Shown here in pieces: positions 7,963-9,205 of a stretch of DNA of 9,205 nucleotides. The translations under genes and the position numbers were made by a program. The stretch's first letter is position 1, and the number at the start of each line of letters is the position of its first letter. Below the pieces are notes generated by a model. It had not been told where the DNA came from, did no database searches, and saw nothing but the letters and a program-made list of their open reading frames with translations. This DNA is from CAYMKE01 sp964345135 (GTDB lineage: Bacteria > Bacteroidota > Bacteroidia > Bacteroidales > JBBRXJ01): NCBI GenBank assembly GCA_964345135.1, contig CAYFQI010000099.1, positions 1-9,205 on the forward strand, written 5' to 3'.

Positions 7963-8232
7963 GTGTGCTTAAGTTTATTATTATCAAAGAGTTGTTTTAT
8001 TTTAACAGGATATTTATTTTTGAGCAAGTTGTAGAAAAAAAAATTAAATAACAAATTATTTTTTGCTTGTTTTTTTGAAAAAATTGATATGGTTTTAGAT
8101 TTCAATATCTTACTAAATTAATTTTTTTAATTTTTTTTTGGTTTGATAATCAGCTAAATATGGCCAATGTTAAGATGCTGTTAAATAGGACTTTACATAA
8201 AATTAATATATAGAGCAATTAATTCAATTATA
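7963..8232. other. AT-rich intergenic region upstream of dnaA
   Basis: These 270 bases hold no credible ORF and very long A/T runs, for example the T tracts at 8121-8139 and around 8082-8087. They must contain the dnaA promoter, since the MCE gene ends at 8233, but I find no exact TAnnTTTG; the nearest is ATAATTTG on the minus strand (8052-8059), one step out of register. No convincing hairpin follows the MCE stop. There is no cluster of DnaA boxes: only weak six- or seven-of-nine matches to TTATCCACA at 7981-7989, at 7964-7972 and around 8143-8149. I therefore do not call an origin here. Confidence 0.6.
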
Positions 8233-9156
8233 TTATTTACTGCCAAAAACTGAAAATTGAATATATCGTTTGGGATTTTTATAAATATCGTTGATTAAAG
8301 TATCAAGTTCTTTGGATACACTTTCTAAATTTTTATAAAGCGTGTCATTATTCACGAGTTCTCCTAATGTACCTTGCTTATTATTGATTTTAGATAAAAT
8401 ACTTTCCATTTCCTTTAATGAAGATTCTGCCGAATTAATGGCTGATTTCAGGCGGGATGCTTTTAATGAATCACTCACGGACCGCATATTCTTGATTGTA
8501 GAAGCGATTTCAAGATTGTTTTCTTTGATTGTTTGGGTTACTGACTCCAAATTATTTGAAATGTTTGCAAGCGTTTCTTTTTCCTGCTTGAGTAATAAAC
8601 TTAGGCTTTCTGTCGTGGTATTGATATGTTGAAAACTTTCACTGATGTTTTTTTTGTTTGTTTCATTAAACACGTCATTTATAAAAATATTCAACGAAGC
8701 AATTAATTCCTCTGTTTTTTGCTTTAATGGGAATATCTCATCTTTAAGCTTTTCACTGAATCCGGTTTCTACATTGCTTTTTAATGTATCTCCTCCCTGG
8801 TGGAATTCTACATGGTCACTCAATAATAACTTTATGGATGATGTTCCCATTATATCACTCTGTATTAAAGCAGTTGAATGGAGGGGGATATTTACATTCT
8901 CCTCTACTCTAAATTCAACCTTTAATTTATTGTCTTTACCGGGGATAATGTTTATTTCAGAAACCTGGCCAACTTTATACCCGTTGAGTAATACGGGATT
9001 TGCTTCGGCCAGTCCTTTAATATTTGAATAAATAGCAACATAGGTGTTGGATGTTTTTAAAATATTCCTTCCTTTAAGAAAGTTAAATCCCCAAACAGAA
9101 AGAATGAGAACAATAACAAAAACAACCCCGATCTGAATTTCTTTTTTGATTTTCAT
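8233..9156 (-). CDS. MCE-domain (MlaD-like) lipid transport protein
   Basis: MCE proteins are the periplasmic substrate-binding parts of ABC systems that move phospholipids between the inner and outer membranes. Residues 1-6 are basic and 9-27 form one transmembrane helix (IGVVFVIVLILSVWGF), anchoring the protein with its bulk in the periplasm. The MCE domain spans about 38-115, with YVAIYSNIKGLAEANPVLLNGYK split around GL..ANPV, GYKVGQVSEI (59-68) and LIQSDIMGTSSIKL (97-110). From about 132 to 290 it is polar, Leu/Ile-spaced and probably helical or coiled coil, then ends NPKRYIQFSVFGSK, a tail usual in Bacteroidota members. The length of 307 is typical. An in-frame TAG at 9169-9171 rules out a longer N-terminus, so the ATG at 9154-9156 is right. 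The permease (MlaE) and ATPase (MlaF) partners are not in the window. Confidence 0.94.
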   Translation of the reverse strand: MKIKKEIQIGVVFVIVLILSVWGFNFLKGRNILKTSNTYVAIYSNIKGLAEANPVLLNGYKVGQVSEINIIPGKDNKLKVEFRVEENVNIPLHSTALIQSDIMGTSSIKLLLSDHVEFHQGGDTLKSNVETGFSEKLKDEIFPLKQKTEELIASLNIFINDVFNETNKKNISESFQHINTTTESLSLLLKQEKETLANISNNLESVTQTIKENNLEIASTIKNMRSVSDSLKASRLKSAINSAESSLKEMESILSKINNKQGTLGELVNNDTLYKNLESVSKELDTLINDIYKNPKRYIQFSVFGSK

Positions 9157-9162
9157 ATGTTT

Positions 9163-9205
9163 AAGTTTCTAAGTTTCTAAGTTTTTAAGTTTCTAAGTTT
9201 CTAAG
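9163..9205. repeat. 8-bp tandem repeat (aagtttct)n at the right edge
   Basis: Five consecutive 8-base units start at 9163: aagtttct twice, aagttttt once, aagtttct twice, then aag at the edge, so the array continues outside the window. It begins six bases upstream of the MCE gene start codon. On the minus strand the unit reads AGAAACTT and contains in-frame TAG/TAA triplets, so it is non-coding leader or promoter DNA for that gene. The 8-base period means that gain or loss of a unit would change spacing in the leader rather than a reading frame. Confidence 0.9.

Noticed and set aside
7963..8232. Chromosomal origin (oriC) next to dnaA
   Set aside because: Only weak single matches to the DnaA box are present, with no cluster or regular spacing; AT-richness alone is not enough.
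5938..9031. Plus-strand frames opposite yigZ, dnaA and the MCE gene
   Set aside because: They are antisense shadows of well-recognised genes and encode low-complexity Phe/Ser/Leu-rich sequence.
9163..9205. CRISPR array or mobile-element end
   Set aside because: The unit is 8 bases with no spacers, no inverted repeat partner and no transposase nearby; it is a simple tandem satellite.

Overview
The window looks like chromosomal DNA from an AT-rich member of the Bacteroidota, most likely a marine or gut-type Bacteroidales/Marinilabiliales relative. The reasons are a DnaA of the Bacteroidales type (GKEKTQDIFFHIFNQL, KDHATVLHA), a separate pyrB-pyrI pair, an MCE protein ending in the NPKRY.QFSVFG tail usual in this phylum, and a giant modular secreted protein with repeated SNSPVC-type Ig-like domains. 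The taxonomic call is inference from protein style; there is no rRNA gene in the window. Every gene I can support lies on the minus strand, so the window reads from right to left.

Layout, in the direction of transcription. At the right edge (9163-9205) an 8-bp tandem repeat sits directly upstream of a single-pass inner-membrane MCE/MlaD-like lipid-transport protein (8233-9156). A 270-bp very AT-rich gap without a gene (7963-8232) separates it from dnaA (6532-7962), which is complete and ends at a strong hairpin terminator (6494-6532). A tight three-gene cluster follows: a YigZ/IMPACT-family protein (5812-6438), pyrB (4871-5788) and pyrI with a GTG start (4378-4839). PyrB and PyrI form aspartate transcarbamoylase, the committed step of pyrimidine synthesis. 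After a 170-bp AT-rich gap with a possible Bacteroidota -7 promoter element comes a very large gene (4207 down to the left edge, not ended in the window).

That last gene takes up almost half of the window. Its roughly 1400 visible residues comprise a signal peptide, a right-handed parallel beta-helix with a GH141-like insertion, two divergent InlB-type beta repeats, a DNRLRE/CBM96-like domain, a third InlB-type repeat, an agarase/YXIM-esterase-type galactose-binding-like domain, and the first two of an unknown number of 80-residue Ig-like repeats. It is best read as a secreted or surface-anchored carbohydrate-active protein. Its substrate is not readable from sequence.

The core genes (dnaA, pyrBI, yigZ, mce) are ordinary. 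The interest lies in the modular beta-helix protein, its almost identical repeat DNA, and the 8-bp satellite at the right edge. I found no mobile element, CRISPR array, RNA gene or defence system.
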